Below, piece by piece: positions 20,786 to 30,524 of a stretch of DNA of 64,000 bases (position 1 is its first letter; every line of letters starts with the position of its first letter). Both the position numbers and the translations under genes were made by a program. The stretch comes from Deinococcus alpinitundrae (GTDB lineage Bacteria; Deinococcota; Deinococci; Deinococcales; Deinococcaceae). The notes under the pieces are model-generated. The model was not told the DNA's origin and made no database searches. It worked only from the letters and a program-made list of their open reading frames with translations. The DNA is taken from the NCBI RefSeq assembly GCF_009982895.1, contig NZ_WXZL01000020.1, positions 1 through 64,000 on the forward strand. The letters are read 5' to 3'.

Positions 20786-21523
20786 TCAGGCGTTTAGAAA
20801 CACCCCCGCCGAGGGACACAGCTCTTGCAGCACGCACGCCTCGCAGCGGGGGCGTTGGGCCTTGCAGGTCTCGCGCCCGTGCCGGATGGCCGAGACGTGA
20901 AAGGTGTAGCGTACCTGCCAGTCGCGCGCCAGCACCTCGTCGAACCACTTTTCCACCTTCACGGCGTTCCAGTGGCCGGGGGTAAGTTCCAGCCGCCGAC
21001 TGATGCGCCAGATGTGGGTATCGACCGGCATGGCGGGCCGCGCCAGATCGAACAGCAGGACGCAGGAAGCGGTTTTCATGCCCACGCCCGGCAGGCTTTC
21101 GAGCAGAGTACGCACCTGGGTGTCGTCCATTTCGCGGGTGTCCTTGAGACTCAGGGTGCCCCGCGTTTCTTCCAGGCGGTCCAGCACCTGAAAGATGTAC
21201 GCCGACTTGACGCGTGACAGTCCGCCGCCCGCCGCCTTCAGCACCGCCTCGATGCCGTCCGGGCCGTCGGCCAGCGCCGCTTCCCAGCGTGGGTAGGCCG
21301 CCTTGAGCGCATCGAACTGCCGCCGGGTGATGGCCGCCGTGTTCTGCTGCGAGAGAATGGTGCCGATGAGTCCGTCGGTCGGCTCGGCGGCGCGCCGGGG
21401 CGTGGGTGGGGTGGGTAGGTAGCGCTCGGCCAGGCGGCGGGCGATTTCGCTCAGGCTGTCCGGCGCGGGAAATTGCTCAGCCAGCGTGGGGCGCGGCGGG
21501 CGCGGGGAAGAGGTGGCGGGCAC
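20786..21523 (-). CDS. nth: Endonuclease III (DNA glycosylase/AP lyase) (245 aa)
   Basis: Base-excision repair enzyme for oxidised pyrimidines. It has the helix-hairpin-helix SLPGVGMKTASCVL with catalytic Lys150, the catalytic Asp168 in MPVDTHIWRISRRL, and an iron-sulfur cluster Cys set CX6CX2CX5C (Cys220, 227, 230, 236) at the C-terminus. The start is GTG at 21523. The N-terminal 20 residues are Pro-rich. Deinococcus species typically carry several Nth paralogues. The 257-bp gap 20529-20785 shows no gene. Confidence 0.93.
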   Translation of the reverse strand: MPATSSPRPPRPTLAEQFPAPDSLSEIARRLAERYLPTPPTPRRAAEPTDGLIGTILSQQNTAAITRRQFDALKAAYPRWEAALADGPDGIEAVLKAAGGGLSRVKSAYIFQVLDRLEETRGTLSLKDTREMDDTQVRTLLESLPGVGMKTASCVLLFDLARPAMPVDTHIWRISRRLELTPGHWNAVKVEKWFDEVLARDWQVRYTFHVSAIRHGRETCKAQRPRCEACVLQELCPSAGVFLNA

Positions 21524-21597
21524 CCCTCACGCTAACAAGCGGGCGGGCCGCGATGGGCGGTGCCGAATACCATTGCCGCTCGGGTCAGTTCCTGCTC

Positions 21598-22164
21598 TTA
21601 TCTGGCCCGCAGGTTCGTTACGTTGCCCGCGCCGTCTTTGGCCTGAATGTCGGCGTACGCGCCGCTGGTTTCGGCGTAGAACTCGGTGCTGGTGCCGGGG
21701 GCCGTGTTGATGACGCTGCCGTCTACCGACACCTGGGCCACGCTGGTGTTGTCGGTCACGACGCCGCTCACCCGGATGGCCTTGCCGTCGCGCTCGAAGT
21801 TGGTCACCCGGATGAGCGGCGCAGCGGTGTCGATTTTCAGGGGGAGGTCCAGGGTGGTCTTGTTGCCCGAATTGTCGAGCGCCACCAAGCTGAGCGTGAT
21901 GGCGCTGCCCTTGACACTGGTCTGGTAGGTAAACGGCGCGATCTTACTGCCTGCCTTGATCGGCACCTTCTCGCCCTGCACCCGCAGCACGGCCACCGCC
22001 CGGTCGTCGAGGACGTAGCCTTTGAGGGTAAAGCTCTTGTTGGCGCTGACGGCGCCGCCCTCGGGACTGGTGATGATGATGTGCGGCTTGAACTGATCGA
22101 CCTCGCGCGAGCAGCCGATCAGCAGCAGCGGGAGAACGGCGAGAAGCAGAAAAGGGCGCAGCAT
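21598..22164 (-). CDS. Lipoprotein with Ig-like/cadherin-like repeats (188 aa)
   Basis: Lipoprotein signal MLRPFLLLAVLPLLLIGC with lipobox LLIGC. The mature region contains Ig-like beta segments: ITSPEGGAVSANKSFTLKGYVLDD, then VALDNSGNKTTLDLPLKIDT and DGAGNVTNL, the last being typical of bacterial Ig-like folds. Probably tethered to the membrane and involved in envelope interactions. TATACT ends 8 nt before the ATG, consistent with a leaderless start. It shares a divergent promoter region with hisZ. Confidence 0.82.
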   Translation of the reverse strand: MLRPFLLLAVLPLLLIGCSREVDQFKPHIIITSPEGGAVSANKSFTLKGYVLDDRAVAVLRVQGEKVPIKAGSKIAPFTYQTSVKGSAITLSLVALDNSGNKTTLDLPLKIDTAAPLIRVTNFERDGKAIRVSGVVTDNTSVAQVSVDGSVINTAPGTSTEFYAETSGAYADIQAKDGAGNVTNLRAR

Positions 22165-22372
22165 GGAAAGGCAGTATAGAGCAGGCGGGTGAGGACGCTC
22201 AGGCCCGCCGGGGCAGCGCTATGATGCCGGGCGATGTTTTGCCTGCCGCCGCATGAAGTGATGGAGGCTGCGTGACGAGACCTGAGGGGGTCGCGCTGCC
22301 CGCTTTCCATGTTCTGTTTTTCCCACAGCCCACGTCCCACATTCCACCTCACGCAGGCCGCAGGTCGTTTCG

Positions 22373-23488
22373 ATGAGGCTGCCCGAAGGCACCCGCGACG
22401 TCTTGCCGCCCGAATGGGCCTGGCGCGAATCCCTGCGCGCCCAGCTCTCGGGCCAGTTCGCCCGGCACGGCTACCGGGGCGTGGATGTGCCGACGCTGGA
22501 GTTCCAGGACGCCGCGCACCCGCAGGACGCCACCGCTTTCAAGCTGATCGACCGCGACGGCTCGGTGCTGGCCCTGCGCAGCGAATTCACGACCGCCATT
22601 GCCCAGCTGGCCCGCAGGCGCTTTCCCGAGGGGCCGTTTCCGCTGCGGCTTCAGTATGCGGGCCGCTTGTGGCTGCGCGGCCAGGCCAGCGAACTCGGCC
22701 ACCTGCGCGAATTTACCCAGGTGGGGGCCGAGCTGATGGGGGTGCGCAGTCCGCAGGCCGACGCCGAGCTGCTGGAGGTGGCCGGGTCGGCGCTGCGGGG
22801 GGTCGGTGTGGCGGCCCAGCTCGAAGTCGGCCACCCAGGCTTCGTGGACGGCCTGCTGGAAGACGCGGGCGTCACCGGGGCGGCCCGCGACGCCCTGCAC
22901 GAAGCGGTGGACCGCAAGAGCGGCCCTGATCTGGCGGCGGGCCTCAGGGCACATGACCTGAGCGCCGACCTCGGCCGAACCCTGCACGCCGTGATGGACC
23001 TCTACGGCGGCCCCGAGGTGCTGCCCGCCGCCCGCGCCCTGCCGCTGGGCGAGCGGGCGGCGGCGGCGCTCGGCGATCTGGCGGCGATTGCACAGGCGTT
23101 CGGCCCGGAGCGGCTGCTGTTCGATCTGGGCATGAGCCGCCGCTACGGCTACTACAGCGGCTACACCTTCCGGGCCTATGTGGCGGGCCATGCCCAGCCG
23201 GTGCTGGGCGGCGGGCGCTACGGTGGACGGGCGGGCGAGTGGCCGGGCGCGGGCTTCGCGGTGGGCCTGGAGCGGCTGACCGAGGTGGCGGCCCGGCACC
23301 TGCCGCCGGAGCGCGAGGTGGTGCTGGCGCTCGACGAAGCCGGAGTGCGCCATGCCCAGGCGCTGGGCCTGGTGGCCGAGCGCGCCTGGACCGCTGACGC
23401 AGCCGAGTTGCGCCGCTACGCCGAGGCGCGGGGTCTCAGGCGGATGGTGCGCGGCGAGTCGTTTATGCCTGTCGAGGAAGAAGCGTGA
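22373..23488 (+). CDS. hisZ: ATP phosphoribosyltransferase regulatory subunit HisZ (371 aa)
   Basis: HisRS-like paralogue that lacks tRNA charging and serves as the regulatory subunit of short-form HisG in histidine biosynthesis. Class II synthetase-like pattern: [46 protein letters not shown], and [13 protein letters not shown] late [11 protein letters not shown] motif is also present. Overlaps hisG by GTGA, as expected for an obligate complex. Upstream, TATGAT (22220-22225) could drive transcription from about 140 nt before the ATG. Confidence 0.93.
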   Translation: MRLPEGTRDVLPPEWAWRESLRAQLSGQFARHGYRGVDVPTLEFQDAAHPQDATAFKLIDRDGSVLALRSEFTTAIAQLARRRFPEGPFPLRLQYAGRLWLRGQASELGHLREFTQVGAELMGVRSPQADAELLEVAGSALRGVGVAAQLEVGHPGFVDGLLEDAGVTGAARDALHEAVDRKSGPDLAAGLRAHDLSADLGRTLHAVMDLYGGPEVLPAARALPLGERAAAALGDLAAIAQAFGPERLLFDLGMSRRYGYYSGYTFRAYVAGHAQPVLGGGRYGGRAGEWPGAGFAVGLERLTEVAARHLPPEREVVLALDEAGVRHAQALGLVAERAWTADAAELRRYAEARGLRRMVRGESFMPVEEEA

Positions 23489-24099
23489 GCGCCGGGGGAC
23501 TGACGCTGGCGCTGCCCAAGGGGCGCATCTTCGAGGAGGCTGTCGAGCTGCTCTCCCGTGCCGGGCTGCCGCTGTATCTGCCCGAAAAGAGCCGCGCCTT
23601 GAGATTCGACATGAACGGCGTGCAGGTGCTCGAACTGCGCAACCAGGACGTGCCGGTCTACGTGGACCTAGGCGTGGCCGACGCGGGCGTGGTCGGCAAG
23701 GACGTGCTGGCCGAGAGCGGGAGAGGGGTTTACGAGCCGGTGGATCTGAAGTTCAGCGGCTGCCGCCTGAGTCTGATCCGCGAGGTGGGCGCGGCGGGAC
23801 CGCTCAACCGGGTCGCCAGCAAGTACCCGCGCCTGACCCGCGAGTACCTCGCGCGCCGGGGCCTGAGCGCCGAGGTCATCAAGCTCAGCGGCAACATCGA
23901 GCTGGCCTGCCTCACCGGGCTGGCCGACGCGGTGGTCGATCTGGTGCAGACCGGCAGCACGCTGGTGGCCAACAATCTGGAGGAGCGTGAAATCGTGATG
24001 CACTCCACTGCCCGCTTCGTCGTCAACCGCACGGCTCTCAAGCTCAAGCGAGAGACGCTGCGCCCCCTGATCGCCCGGCTCAGGGCGCTGACCGAATGA
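23485..24099 (+). CDS. hisG: ATP phosphoribosyltransferase, short form HisG (204 aa)
   Basis: First enzyme of histidine biosynthesis, joining ATP and PRPP. At 204 aa it is the short form lacking the C-terminal allosteric domain, matching the adjacent HisZ. Landmarks: [62 protein letters not shown] (PRPP-binding loop). GTG start overlaps the hisZ stop; its own stop overlaps the ATG of the DinB gene. Confidence 0.96.
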   Translation: MSAGGLTLALPKGRIFEEAVELLSRAGLPLYLPEKSRALRFDMNGVQVLELRNQDVPVYVDLGVADAGVVGKDVLAESGRGVYEPVDLKFSGCRLSLIREVGAAGPLNRVASKYPRLTREYLARRGLSAEVIKLSGNIELACLTGLADAVVDLVQTGSTLVANNLEEREIVMHSTARFVVNRTALKLKRETLRPLIARLRALTE

Positions 24100-24533
24100 C
24101 CCGCTGGCCGCACCTGTTTTCGGGCGAATTTGCCGGGAGAGACAGGATTCTTGCCGGTCTGACGCTGGAGCAGGTGTCGTTGCGGCCCTCGCCGCCGTCG
24201 CACACCATCTTCGAAGAACTGTGGCATCTGGTGCTCTGGCAAAGGATTCTGGTAACGCGCGACGAGGCGCTGTACGAGGAAACCTGGCAAAAGGGCGAAC
24301 GGTATCCGCGAGAAGCGCCGCGAAGCCTGGCGGAGTGGACTGCTCTGGTCGAAGACTACTTCGCGGGCGTGGCGCGGGCGCTGGACTGGGCCGCTTCGCC
24401 GGAGAAACTCAGCCTAGAGGTCGATCCCGGCGTCACGATGGCCGACGTGCTGCAAGGGCTGGCTGTCCACAATGCCTACCATTTCGGCAAGATCGTGGCG
24501 CTCCGGCAGCAGATGAACGCCTGGGAACCCTGA
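24096..24533 (+). CDS. DinB/DfsB-family protein (145 aa)
   Basis: Four-helix bundle DinB-like protein. The metal-ligand histidines are HTIFEELWH and [10 protein letters not shown], spaced as in the family. Such proteins are often thiol-dependent S-transferases using bacillithiol or mycothiol, or of unknown role. That fits the bacillithiol genes elsewhere in the window, but substrate is not known. Overlaps hisG (ATGA) and the next gene (TGATG), so it is translationally coupled to an unrelated histidine pair. Confidence 0.85.
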   Translation: MTRWPHLFSGEFAGRDRILAGLTLEQVSLRPSPPSHTIFEELWHLVLWQRILVTRDEALYEETWQKGERYPREAPRSLAEWTALVEDYFAGVARALDWAASPEKLSLEVDPGVTMADVLQGLAVHNAYHFGKIVALRQQMNAWEP

Positions 24534-25336
24534 TGGTGCAGGTGATTCCAGCCGAGGTTCAAACCCTGCTCGATCAACTGTTGGTGGGGCAAACAGCCGT
24601 CCTCGGCGCGAATCTGCTGGGTCTGTACCGGCGCGGCTCGCTGGTGACCGGCGACTTCGACCCGCACACCAGCGACGTGGACGCCCTGTGCGTCACCGAG
24701 ACACCCCTGAGCGCCGCCGAGTTCGAAGGCCTGGCGGCGATGCACCTGCGCCTGGCCGAGTCGTCCAACCGCTACGCCACCGAACTCGAGGTGGCGTACC
24801 TGCCGCGCGCTGCGGCCCGGCGCTGGCAGTCTGGTCAGCGCTGGCCGACACTCTACCGGGGAAGTGGGGCCTTGACCGAGCAACTGCATGGCGAGAACTG
24901 GGTGCTGGAGCGCTGGGCCATTCTGCGCGGCGGGCAGTCATCGGTGCTGTTCGGCCCGTCGCCTCGAATGTTGTTCGAGCCGGTCAGCGACGGGCAACTC
25001 CGCCGTGCCGTCCTGGGCCGCTTGCGCGACTGGCACGCCTTCGCGCTGACGCCTGACGATCCGAGCTGGTCGCAGCGCAGCCACGCCGCTTACGCCATAG
25101 AAACGACCTGCCGCATGCTGCACACCCTCGGCACCGGACAATTGGGCAGCAAACCCGCCGCCGTGCGCTGGGCGCGGCTCAATCTGCCGCAACCCTGGCG
25201 CACCCTCGTCGAGCGCACGCCGAACTGGAAAAACGATCCCGCAGTGGACGCCGCGCTCAACGCCGAGGTGCAGGACTTCATCTTCTGGGCGGCGCAGCGG
25301 GCGGCCCGCGCTGCGCCGATCAGCCGGTCTTCATGA
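24533..25336 (+). CDS. Nucleotidyltransferase-fold protein, aminoglycoside adenylyltransferase-like (267 aa)
   Basis: GLYRRGSLVTGDFDPHTSDVDALCVT is the pol-beta-type nucleotidyltransferase signature (GS...D-x-D) near residues 30-55. The helical C-terminal half (about 140-265) resembles the ANT(3'')/DUF4111 partner domain. It may adenylylate a small molecule; antibiotic resistance cannot be claimed. Start ATG 24533 overlaps the previous stop. A longer frame extends to 24221 but runs through the dinB gene. Confidence 0.82.
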   Translation: MVQVIPAEVQTLLDQLLVGQTAVLGANLLGLYRRGSLVTGDFDPHTSDVDALCVTETPLSAAEFEGLAAMHLRLAESSNRYATELEVAYLPRAAARRWQSGQRWPTLYRGSGALTEQLHGENWVLERWAILRGGQSSVLFGPSPRMLFEPVSDGQLRRAVLGRLRDWHAFALTPDDPSWSQRSHAAYAIETTCRMLHTLGTGQLGSKPAAVRWARLNLPQPWRTLVERTPNWKNDPAVDAALNAEVQDFIFWAAQRAARAAPISRSS

Positions 25337-25356
25337 GCGCCAGTTAATCTGCCGCC

Positions 25357-25938
25357 ATGCGCCGCTCGTTTGCCCTGCTGCCCGCCCTCCTGCTGCCCGC
25401 CCTGACGCTGGCCGCCTGCGCCCCTACCCAGAGCCGAGGCCCGGACTTCTCGGCGCTGTCGGGCAACTATGTGGGCACCGCCAGCCTGGGGCCGATTCCC
25501 GCGCCGTATCAGCTGCTGCTCAACGTCAACGGACGCACCGGGCGTGCCGACGGCGTGCTGACCCGCACCAGCAACGGCAACGTCTACTCGGCCAGTGGCA
25601 CCTTCCGCCCCTTCGACGCCAACGGCGGCATGATCGAACTCAAACTCTTCAGTGCCAGCCGCCAGGCCGGAACCCTCAGCGCCCGCGTGCAGGGCGACAA
25701 GCTCGACGGCTTTCTCAAGACAGGAGCACTGACCTTCACCGTCAAGCTGACGCGCAGCCGCCCGGCGCAACCTGATCAGACCCCACCCACGCAGTCCCAG
25801 CCTGCTCCCGGCACCACCGGCGCGCGACCCGTGCCGACGCCGAGCAGCAGTGTCACCCTCGAAACCACCCAAACCGAGACGACCACCTCGGTGCCGGTCT
25901 ACGTGATTCCCACGCCGGTCACGCCGCCGCACCCCTGA
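25357..25938 (+). CDS. Lipoprotein, unknown function (193 aa)
   Basis: Lipoprotein signal MRRSFALLPALLLPALTLAAC with lipobox LAAC. A beta-rich middle (GNYVGTASLGPIPAPYQLLL, TSNGNVYSASGTF) resembles small lipocalin- or bacterial-lipoprotein-type barrels. The C-terminal 60 residues are low-complexity Pro/Thr/Ser. TAATCT ends 6 nt before the ATG. No specific family is recognised. Confidence 0.75.
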   Translation: MRRSFALLPALLLPALTLAACAPTQSRGPDFSALSGNYVGTASLGPIPAPYQLLLNVNGRTGRADGVLTRTSNGNVYSASGTFRPFDANGGMIELKLFSASRQAGTLSARVQGDKLDGFLKTGALTFTVKLTRSRPAQPDQTPPTQSQPAPGTTGARPVPTPSSSVTLETTQTETTTSVPVYVIPTPVTPPHP

Positions 25939-25945
25939 GCGGTGC

Positions 25946-27088
25946 CTAGCGCTGGCTCCGGTAGGTGCGCAGCCAGCGGTAGATACTCCGCGCGCCGCTG
26001 AAGCACAGCCACAGCAGGCCGACCACGAACACCGCCAGTATCAGTCCGCCCAGCGCCTCGTTCGCGCTGGACCGCAGGCTGACCGGCAGGTGCGGCACGG
26101 CAAAAACGAGTGCGAAGACAACGAGGCACAGCGTCAGGTAGATGGCGAACGGACTGCGCCACTGGATGCTGGTGTCGCGCACCCGCCGAATCTGCGCCCG
26201 CGTGGATGGGCTGAGGCGGCGCACCCGGTAAAGCGTACGGACCCACACGCCCAGCGCTATGAACGGCACCAGCACGACGGCGTGCGGCACGATCACGAAG
26301 CGCCAGGCCGGGGACTGCCACGACAGCGGCAGCGGCAGGTACTCGTGGACCAGCGATTTGAAATGGGCCTGCGCTCCGGTATCGGCGGGGTCGAGCCGGA
26401 TGGCCGAGAGCGCCGCCGCGAAGGCGTCCTCAGCCTGACCCCGGCGCAAGCTGACGCGCGAGAGCAGCTGCAGGGCTGCTTTGCACTGCGGATCGCTGGC
26501 CAGCACCGCCCGCACCTGCGCCTCGGCGGCCCCGAGCTGGCCGAATTGCAACTGGGCGTCGGCAGCGTAGAGCTGGGCTGTTTGCTGCTGCGGACTGGCG
26601 CGCAACACCGCCTCGATCAGTGGGGTGGCCTGGCGGGGCCGGTTCATCAGCAGGTAAAGCTGCGCCAGCGCCAACTGGGCCTGCTCGCTCTCCGGTTCCA
26701 GGCGCAACGCCTGCTGCATGGCGTCGAGGGCGGGCTGGGCCACCCGCCAGGCTCCCGGCCAGCGCCGCAGGCGGCCAGACGCTTTGCCGCGCACTTCGGT
26801 GTTCCACAGCGCGAAGCCCAGGATGACGTGGCCGCCGCTCGACTCCGGCTCCAGGGCCACCGCCTGCCGCGCCGCCTCCAGCGCCTGCGGAAAGTCGTCC
26901 AAGTCGGTGCAGAGCTGGCTGAGCAGCCGCCACAGCGAGGCGTCCTCGGGAAAGCGGGCCAGCGCGCGGCCCACCTCGGCGGCGGCTTCTTTCGGGCGGC
27001 CCAGCTCGAGGAGGGCCACGGCGCGTTGCCAGCTCAGCCACGCCGGGTCCGGCGCGTCGCCCTGAGATGACGGTCCGAACGAGGTCAC
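25946..27088 (-). CDS. TPR-repeat membrane protein (380 aa)
   Basis: Six or more TPR motifs fill residues 10-265: for example WLSWQRAVALLELGRPKEAA, QLALAQLYLLMNRPRQATPL and SLRRGQAEDAFAAALSAIRLD. Three hydrophobic segments follow (FVIVPHAVVLVPFIALGVWV, FAIYLTLCLVVFALVFAV, ALGGLILAVFVVGLLWLCF), anchoring it in the membrane. GTG start lies 4 nt after the stop of the upstream AAA ATPase gene, so the two are co-expressed and probably work together. Specific role unknown. Confidence 0.82.
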   Translation of the reverse strand: MTSFGPSSQGDAPDPAWLSWQRAVALLELGRPKEAAAEVGRALARFPEDASLWRLLSQLCTDLDDFPQALEAARQAVALEPESSGGHVILGFALWNTEVRGKASGRLRRWPGAWRVAQPALDAMQQALRLEPESEQAQLALAQLYLLMNRPRQATPLIEAVLRASPQQQTAQLYAADAQLQFGQLGAAEAQVRAVLASDPQCKAALQLLSRVSLRRGQAEDAFAAALSAIRLDPADTGAQAHFKSLVHEYLPLPLSWQSPAWRFVIVPHAVVLVPFIALGVWVRTLYRVRRLSPSTRAQIRRVRDTSIQWRSPFAIYLTLCLVVFALVFAVPHLPVSLRSSANEALGGLILAVFVVGLLWLCFSGARSIYRWLRTYRSQR

Positions 27089-27092
27089 CGGC

Positions 27093-28316
27093 TCAGCGCA
27101 GCGGCTGGCGTTTCAGGTGCGCCAGCAGATCGTCGTACTCGCCGTCCTCGTTGGCGAACTGGGCGGCGTTTCTGGCCGTCTCGAACCAGGTCCGGGTGCT
27201 GGGCCGCACGTCCCTGAGGGCGCGCACGAAGTCGGCCTGGCGAATGGGCCGCACCTTGCCCTGCTTGATGGCGTCCTGCATCGCCAGCTCGGTGGCCGAC
27301 GACACCAGATGGCTCAGATCCGCGCCGGAAAACTGCTCGGTTCGGGCGGCCAGCGCGGGCAGATCGAGCGCCTCGGTGGGCCGCAGTCTGAGTTCGAGTT
27401 CCAGCAGGTGCTGCCGCGCTGCCAGATCGGGCGGTAGCACCAGCAGGGTGCGGTCAAATCTTCCCGGACGCCGCAGTGCCGGATCGACATCCCAGGGGCT
27501 GTTGGTGGCGGCCAGCACGAACACGCCCTCGTTGCTGGCCTTGGCTCCGTCGAGTTCGGCCAGCAGCTGGCCCACCACGTTGGCGGCGCTGTGGCGCATC
27601 TGAGAGCGGCGTCGGCCCAGCGCATCCACCTCGTCCAGAAACAGCACGCACGGCGCGCGTCGACGCGCCAGCGCAAAGACTTCGCTCAGGTTGCGCTCGC
27701 TCTGGCCCAGATACATGTCCAGCACGTCAGACAATCCCACGTTGATGAAGCGGGCGCTCAGCTCACCGGCCACCGCCCGCGCGATAAAGGTCTTGCCGCA
27801 GCCGGGCGGGCCGTAGAGCAGCAACCCGCCGCGCAGCGCGCCCCCGTAGAGCCGCAGCAGTTCGGGGTTGCGCAGCGGGGCGAGCAGGGCCAGTTCCAGC
27901 CGCTGCTTGACCGACTGCATGCCCGCCACGTCGGCCAGAGTGACGCGGGGCGTCTGCAAGTCCCAGCGCTGATCGGCTTCACTGCCGGTTTCGGTGGCCG
28001 GATCGGCGAAGACCTCGGCCCGCAGCGGTGTCGGGGCGGGCAAAGGGGCCTCCACCACGCCGGTCAGGGCGTCGTGGAGGCGGTGGTAACGCCTAGCGGC
28101 GTCGGCCTCGCCCGCCTCGTCGGCGGCCCAGGCGGCCAGGCGCAGCGCCCGCAGATGATCCGGCTCGGCGTGCAGCACGGCCCTGGCCTCGGCCAGCGCG
28201 GCGTCAGCCTGATTCGATTGCAGCAGCAGGTCGGCCAGGTGTAGGCGCACCTCGGTGTTGCCAGGGTCCTGCTCAGCGGCGAGTCTGAGGGCCGCGATCA
28301 CGCTGTCATGCACCAT
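27093..28316 (-). CDS. TPR-AAA+ ATPase, CDC48/FtsH-like (407 aa)
   Basis: N-terminal TPR region (about 5-85) followed by one AAA+ module: VTLADVAGMQSVKQRLELAL, Walker A GPPGCGKT (169-176), Walker B CVLFLDEVDA (223-232), and second region of homology ATNSPWDVDPALRRPGRFD with two Arg-finger candidates. No protease or second AAA domain is present. ATG 28316 is preceded by TAGAAT ending 5 nt before it; the frame opens upstream to 28400 without homology. With the TPR membrane protein downstream it forms a two-gene unit, plausibly a remodelling complex at the membrane. Confidence 0.87.
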   Translation of the reverse strand: MVHDSVIAALRLAAEQDPGNTEVRLHLADLLLQSNQADAALAEARAVLHAEPDHLRALRLAAWAADEAGEADAARRYHRLHDALTGVVEAPLPAPTPLRAEVFADPATETGSEADQRWDLQTPRVTLADVAGMQSVKQRLELALLAPLRNPELLRLYGGALRGGLLLYGPPGCGKTFIARAVAGELSARFINVGLSDVLDMYLGQSERNLSEVFALARRRAPCVLFLDEVDALGRRRSQMRHSAANVVGQLLAELDGAKASNEGVFVLAATNSPWDVDPALRRPGRFDRTLLVLPPDLAARQHLLELELRLRPTEALDLPALAARTEQFSGADLSHLVSSATELAMQDAIKQGKVRPIRQADFVRALRDVRPSTRTWFETARNAAQFANEDGEYDDLLAHLKRQPLR

Positions 28317-28417
28317 GCCCCATTCTAGAAGGTCCCCAGTCTCGGGGGCACCGGCTTCGCTGGCGCTGGCCCCCGGCCCGTCCGGACGCTGGCCCGGCAA
28401 TCCGCTAAAGTGGGAGG

Positions 28418-29260
28418 ATGATTGCCATTGTGACCGACTCGACGAGTGACCTCTCGGCGGAGTTGAAAGAGCGCCACCACATCGTCAGCGTGCCGCTCTA
28501 CGTGCTGTTCGGCGGCGAGATGCACAAAGACGACATCGACATCACCACGGCGCAGCTCTTCAAGGGCATCAAGGAAGGTCAGAAGATGCCGTCGACCAGC
28601 CAGCCCAGCCCCGCCGAGTTTGCCGCCGTGTACACCGAGGCGCTCCAATCGGCCGACGAGGTGCTGAGCCTGCACATCAGCGGCCAGCTTTCCGGCACGG
28701 TGGGCAGCGCCCGGCTGGCTGCCCAGGACTTCGGCGGCAAGGTCACGGTGTTCGATACCCAGAGCGCCAGCCTCGGCCTCGGCATGATGGCGCTGAGGGC
28801 GTCCAGAATGGCGCAGGCCGGGCACGGCATGGCCGAGATCGTCGCGGAGATGGAGAAACTCAAGGCCAGGGGCTACATCGTCTTCACGGTCGAAACGCTG
28901 GAGTTCCTGCGGCGCAACGGGCGCATCGGTGGGGCGGCCGCGCTGCTCGGCGGCCTGCTCAACATCAAGCCGATCTTGTCGGTGAAAGGTGGCAAGGTCG
29001 AGTCCTCGGGGCGTGAGCGCGGCCAGAAGAAGGCGACGGCCAATCTGGTGGCCCAGGCCCGCGACTACATCGCCAAGAACGGCTCCTCGCGGCTGGCCTT
29101 CGTCCATACTCCCGGCGGCGAGGCCAACATTCAGGAAGTCCGTGCGGCGCTAATCGGGGCCGATTACGAGGACGCCGGGGTCTTCAATTTCGGCGCGGTG
29201 GTCGGTACCCACACCGGCCCCGGGACCTACGGCATCTGCATGGAACCGCTCACGCCCTGA
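28418..29260 (+). CDS. DegV-family fatty-acid-binding protein (280 aa)
   Basis: DegV/FakB family: N-terminal [14 protein letters not shown], the [10 protein letters not shown] loop, [25 protein letters not shown] and [18 protein letters not shown], all lipid-pocket signatures. FakB proteins present fatty acids to the kinase FakA; no FakA gene is in the window. The start lies right after GGGAGG, and TAAAGT ends 6 nt before ATG. It is divergent from the AAA ATPase gene and 7 nt upstream of the serine hydrolase gene. Confidence 0.93.
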   Translation: MIAIVTDSTSDLSAELKERHHIVSVPLYVLFGGEMHKDDIDITTAQLFKGIKEGQKMPSTSQPSPAEFAAVYTEALQSADEVLSLHISGQLSGTVGSARLAAQDFGGKVTVFDTQSASLGLGMMALRASRMAQAGHGMAEIVAEMEKLKARGYIVFTVETLEFLRRNGRIGGAAALLGGLLNIKPILSVKGGKVESSGRERGQKKATANLVAQARDYIAKNGSSRLAFVHTPGGEANIQEVRAALIGADYEDAGVFNFGAVVGTHTGPGTYGICMEPLTP

Positions 29261-29267
29261 GGTCGTC

Positions 29268-30482
29268 GTGGCGTACAAAGTAGGCCGCTACGTGTTGCTG
29301 GCGGGCGCGCTGGGGTGCGGCTGGGCGGCGCTGCGCTGGACCGAGGCCCGATCGGCGGGCAATCCAGCCGCGCTCAACTCAGCCGCGCCCGCGCTCGCCA
29401 GCGCCCGGATTCCCGCGAGGCCGCTGGGTCAACCCGCCGTGTCTGACGCCCAACTGCCCGAAGTTCCTCTTCCCGCCGGGTGCCGTGCCGCGCCGCCCGC
29501 CCTGCCCGCGCCGCCGCCGCCTGCCGCGCTCAACGGGCAACTCGGCCTGTATGTGGCCGTCATCGATCCGCAGACCTTGCAGCCGCTCCGGGCCGTCTCG
29601 TCTTCGCCCGACAGCCTGTTTCCGCTGGCGAGCACCTACAAGCAGGCGGTGTTGTGGGCACTGCTGCGGCAGGTGGATGCCGGAACCATCGACCTGAACC
29701 AGAAGTTCAGCGTGACCCGGCAAACCCAGAGCCTCGGCGCGTACCCGTTCGACGGCAGCACCGCCCATCAACTCGCTGAGCGGATGATTCAGTTTTCCGA
29801 CAACACCGCCACCGATCTGCTGCACCGCACAGTGGGCCTGCAAAATGTACAGAACGTGGCCGACGAGTTGCAGCTGTGCCGCACCCGCCTGATCTTGCCG
29901 ACCAAGGATTGGTGGACAGCGCAGGCGGGACTGTCCCAGACGTTTGACGGCACCAAGTTGTGGGCCAGCGCCACCGGCAAGCCGCGCGCCGAACTGGCCC
30001 AGCGTATCGACGCCGACGCCCAGCAGTACCGCCCCGATTATTTGCAGCGTAAACTCGACGAGTATTTTGAACAGCGCTACGAAGTAGCGGACGATCTCAG
30101 GGTTCATAACTTCAGCACGCCCTACGAGCTGGCCACGCTGGTGTCGCACGAGTTTTTGCGCTCCGGTCTGACACCGCGCTCGCAGGAGATTCAACGCAAA
30201 TTGATGGCGCTGGGTTGCTGCAAGTCGGGGCTGACGCCGATTCCGCTGGAGACCTGGGGCGGCAAGGGCGGCAACGGCTGGAAGATTCTGACCTTCAGCG
30301 GGTATTTCAAAACGCTGGGCGGCGAGCAGGTGGTCTACGCCTTCATGCTGCACGGCTCGGGCCAGACCTACACCATGCGGCTGACCCGGCCTGCGTTCGC
30401 CTGGATTCGCTCGGCGCTGGGCGAGATTCTTCTTCCAGGCGACGGCGGCAAACCGGTGCAGGCAACAACGCCTCAGCCCTGA
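29268..30482 (+). CDS. Class A beta-lactamase-like serine hydrolase (404 aa)
   Basis: Penicillin-recognition fold: S122-x-x-K125 in STYK, SDN at 177-179 in [11 protein letters not shown], and a KGG-type third motif in [10 protein letters not shown]. The N-terminal hydrophobic segment ([15 protein letters not shown]) and a Pro/Ala linker suggest an envelope-anchored enzyme. An insertion between motifs (about 195-290) makes it longer than typical beta-lactamases, so a peptidoglycan-related or esterase role is as likely as resistance. GTG start with GAGGT site, in an operon with DegV. Confidence 0.82.
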   Translation: MAYKVGRYVLLAGALGCGWAALRWTEARSAGNPAALNSAAPALASARIPARPLGQPAVSDAQLPEVPLPAGCRAAPPALPAPPPPAALNGQLGLYVAVIDPQTLQPLRAVSSSPDSLFPLASTYKQAVLWALLRQVDAGTIDLNQKFSVTRQTQSLGAYPFDGSTAHQLAERMIQFSDNTATDLLHRTVGLQNVQNVADELQLCRTRLILPTKDWWTAQAGLSQTFDGTKLWASATGKPRAELAQRIDADAQQYRPDYLQRKLDEYFEQRYEVADDLRVHNFSTPYELATLVSHEFLRSGLTPRSQEIQRKLMALGCCKSGLTPIPLETWGGKGGNGWKILTFSGYFKTLGGEQVVYAFMLHGSGQTYTMRLTRPAFAWIRSALGEILLPGDGGKPVQATTPQP

Positions 30483-30510
30483 ATTTGGCCGCCGCCAGAT
30501 TCAGGGCTGA
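30473..30510. terminator. Bidirectional terminator between serine hydrolase and ABC permease genes
   Basis: TCAGCCCTGAAT and ATTCAGGGCTGA form a perfect 12-bp inverted repeat around a 14-nt GC-rich loop, followed on the plus strand by a T-rich stretch. The stop codon of the serine hydrolase is inside the left arm. It separates two convergent genes. Confidence 0.8.
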
Positions 30511-30524
30511 GATTTATTTCTCGG

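Noticed and set aside
22270..22350. T-box riboswitch upstream of hisZ
   Set aside because: GGGGGTCGCG and ACGTCCC are only loosely similar; no specifier stem or clear terminator could be drawn.
26090..27070. 326-codon ORF antisense to the TPR membrane protein
   Set aside because: Complement of TPR coding sequence, no family match, His/Arg-rich shadow.
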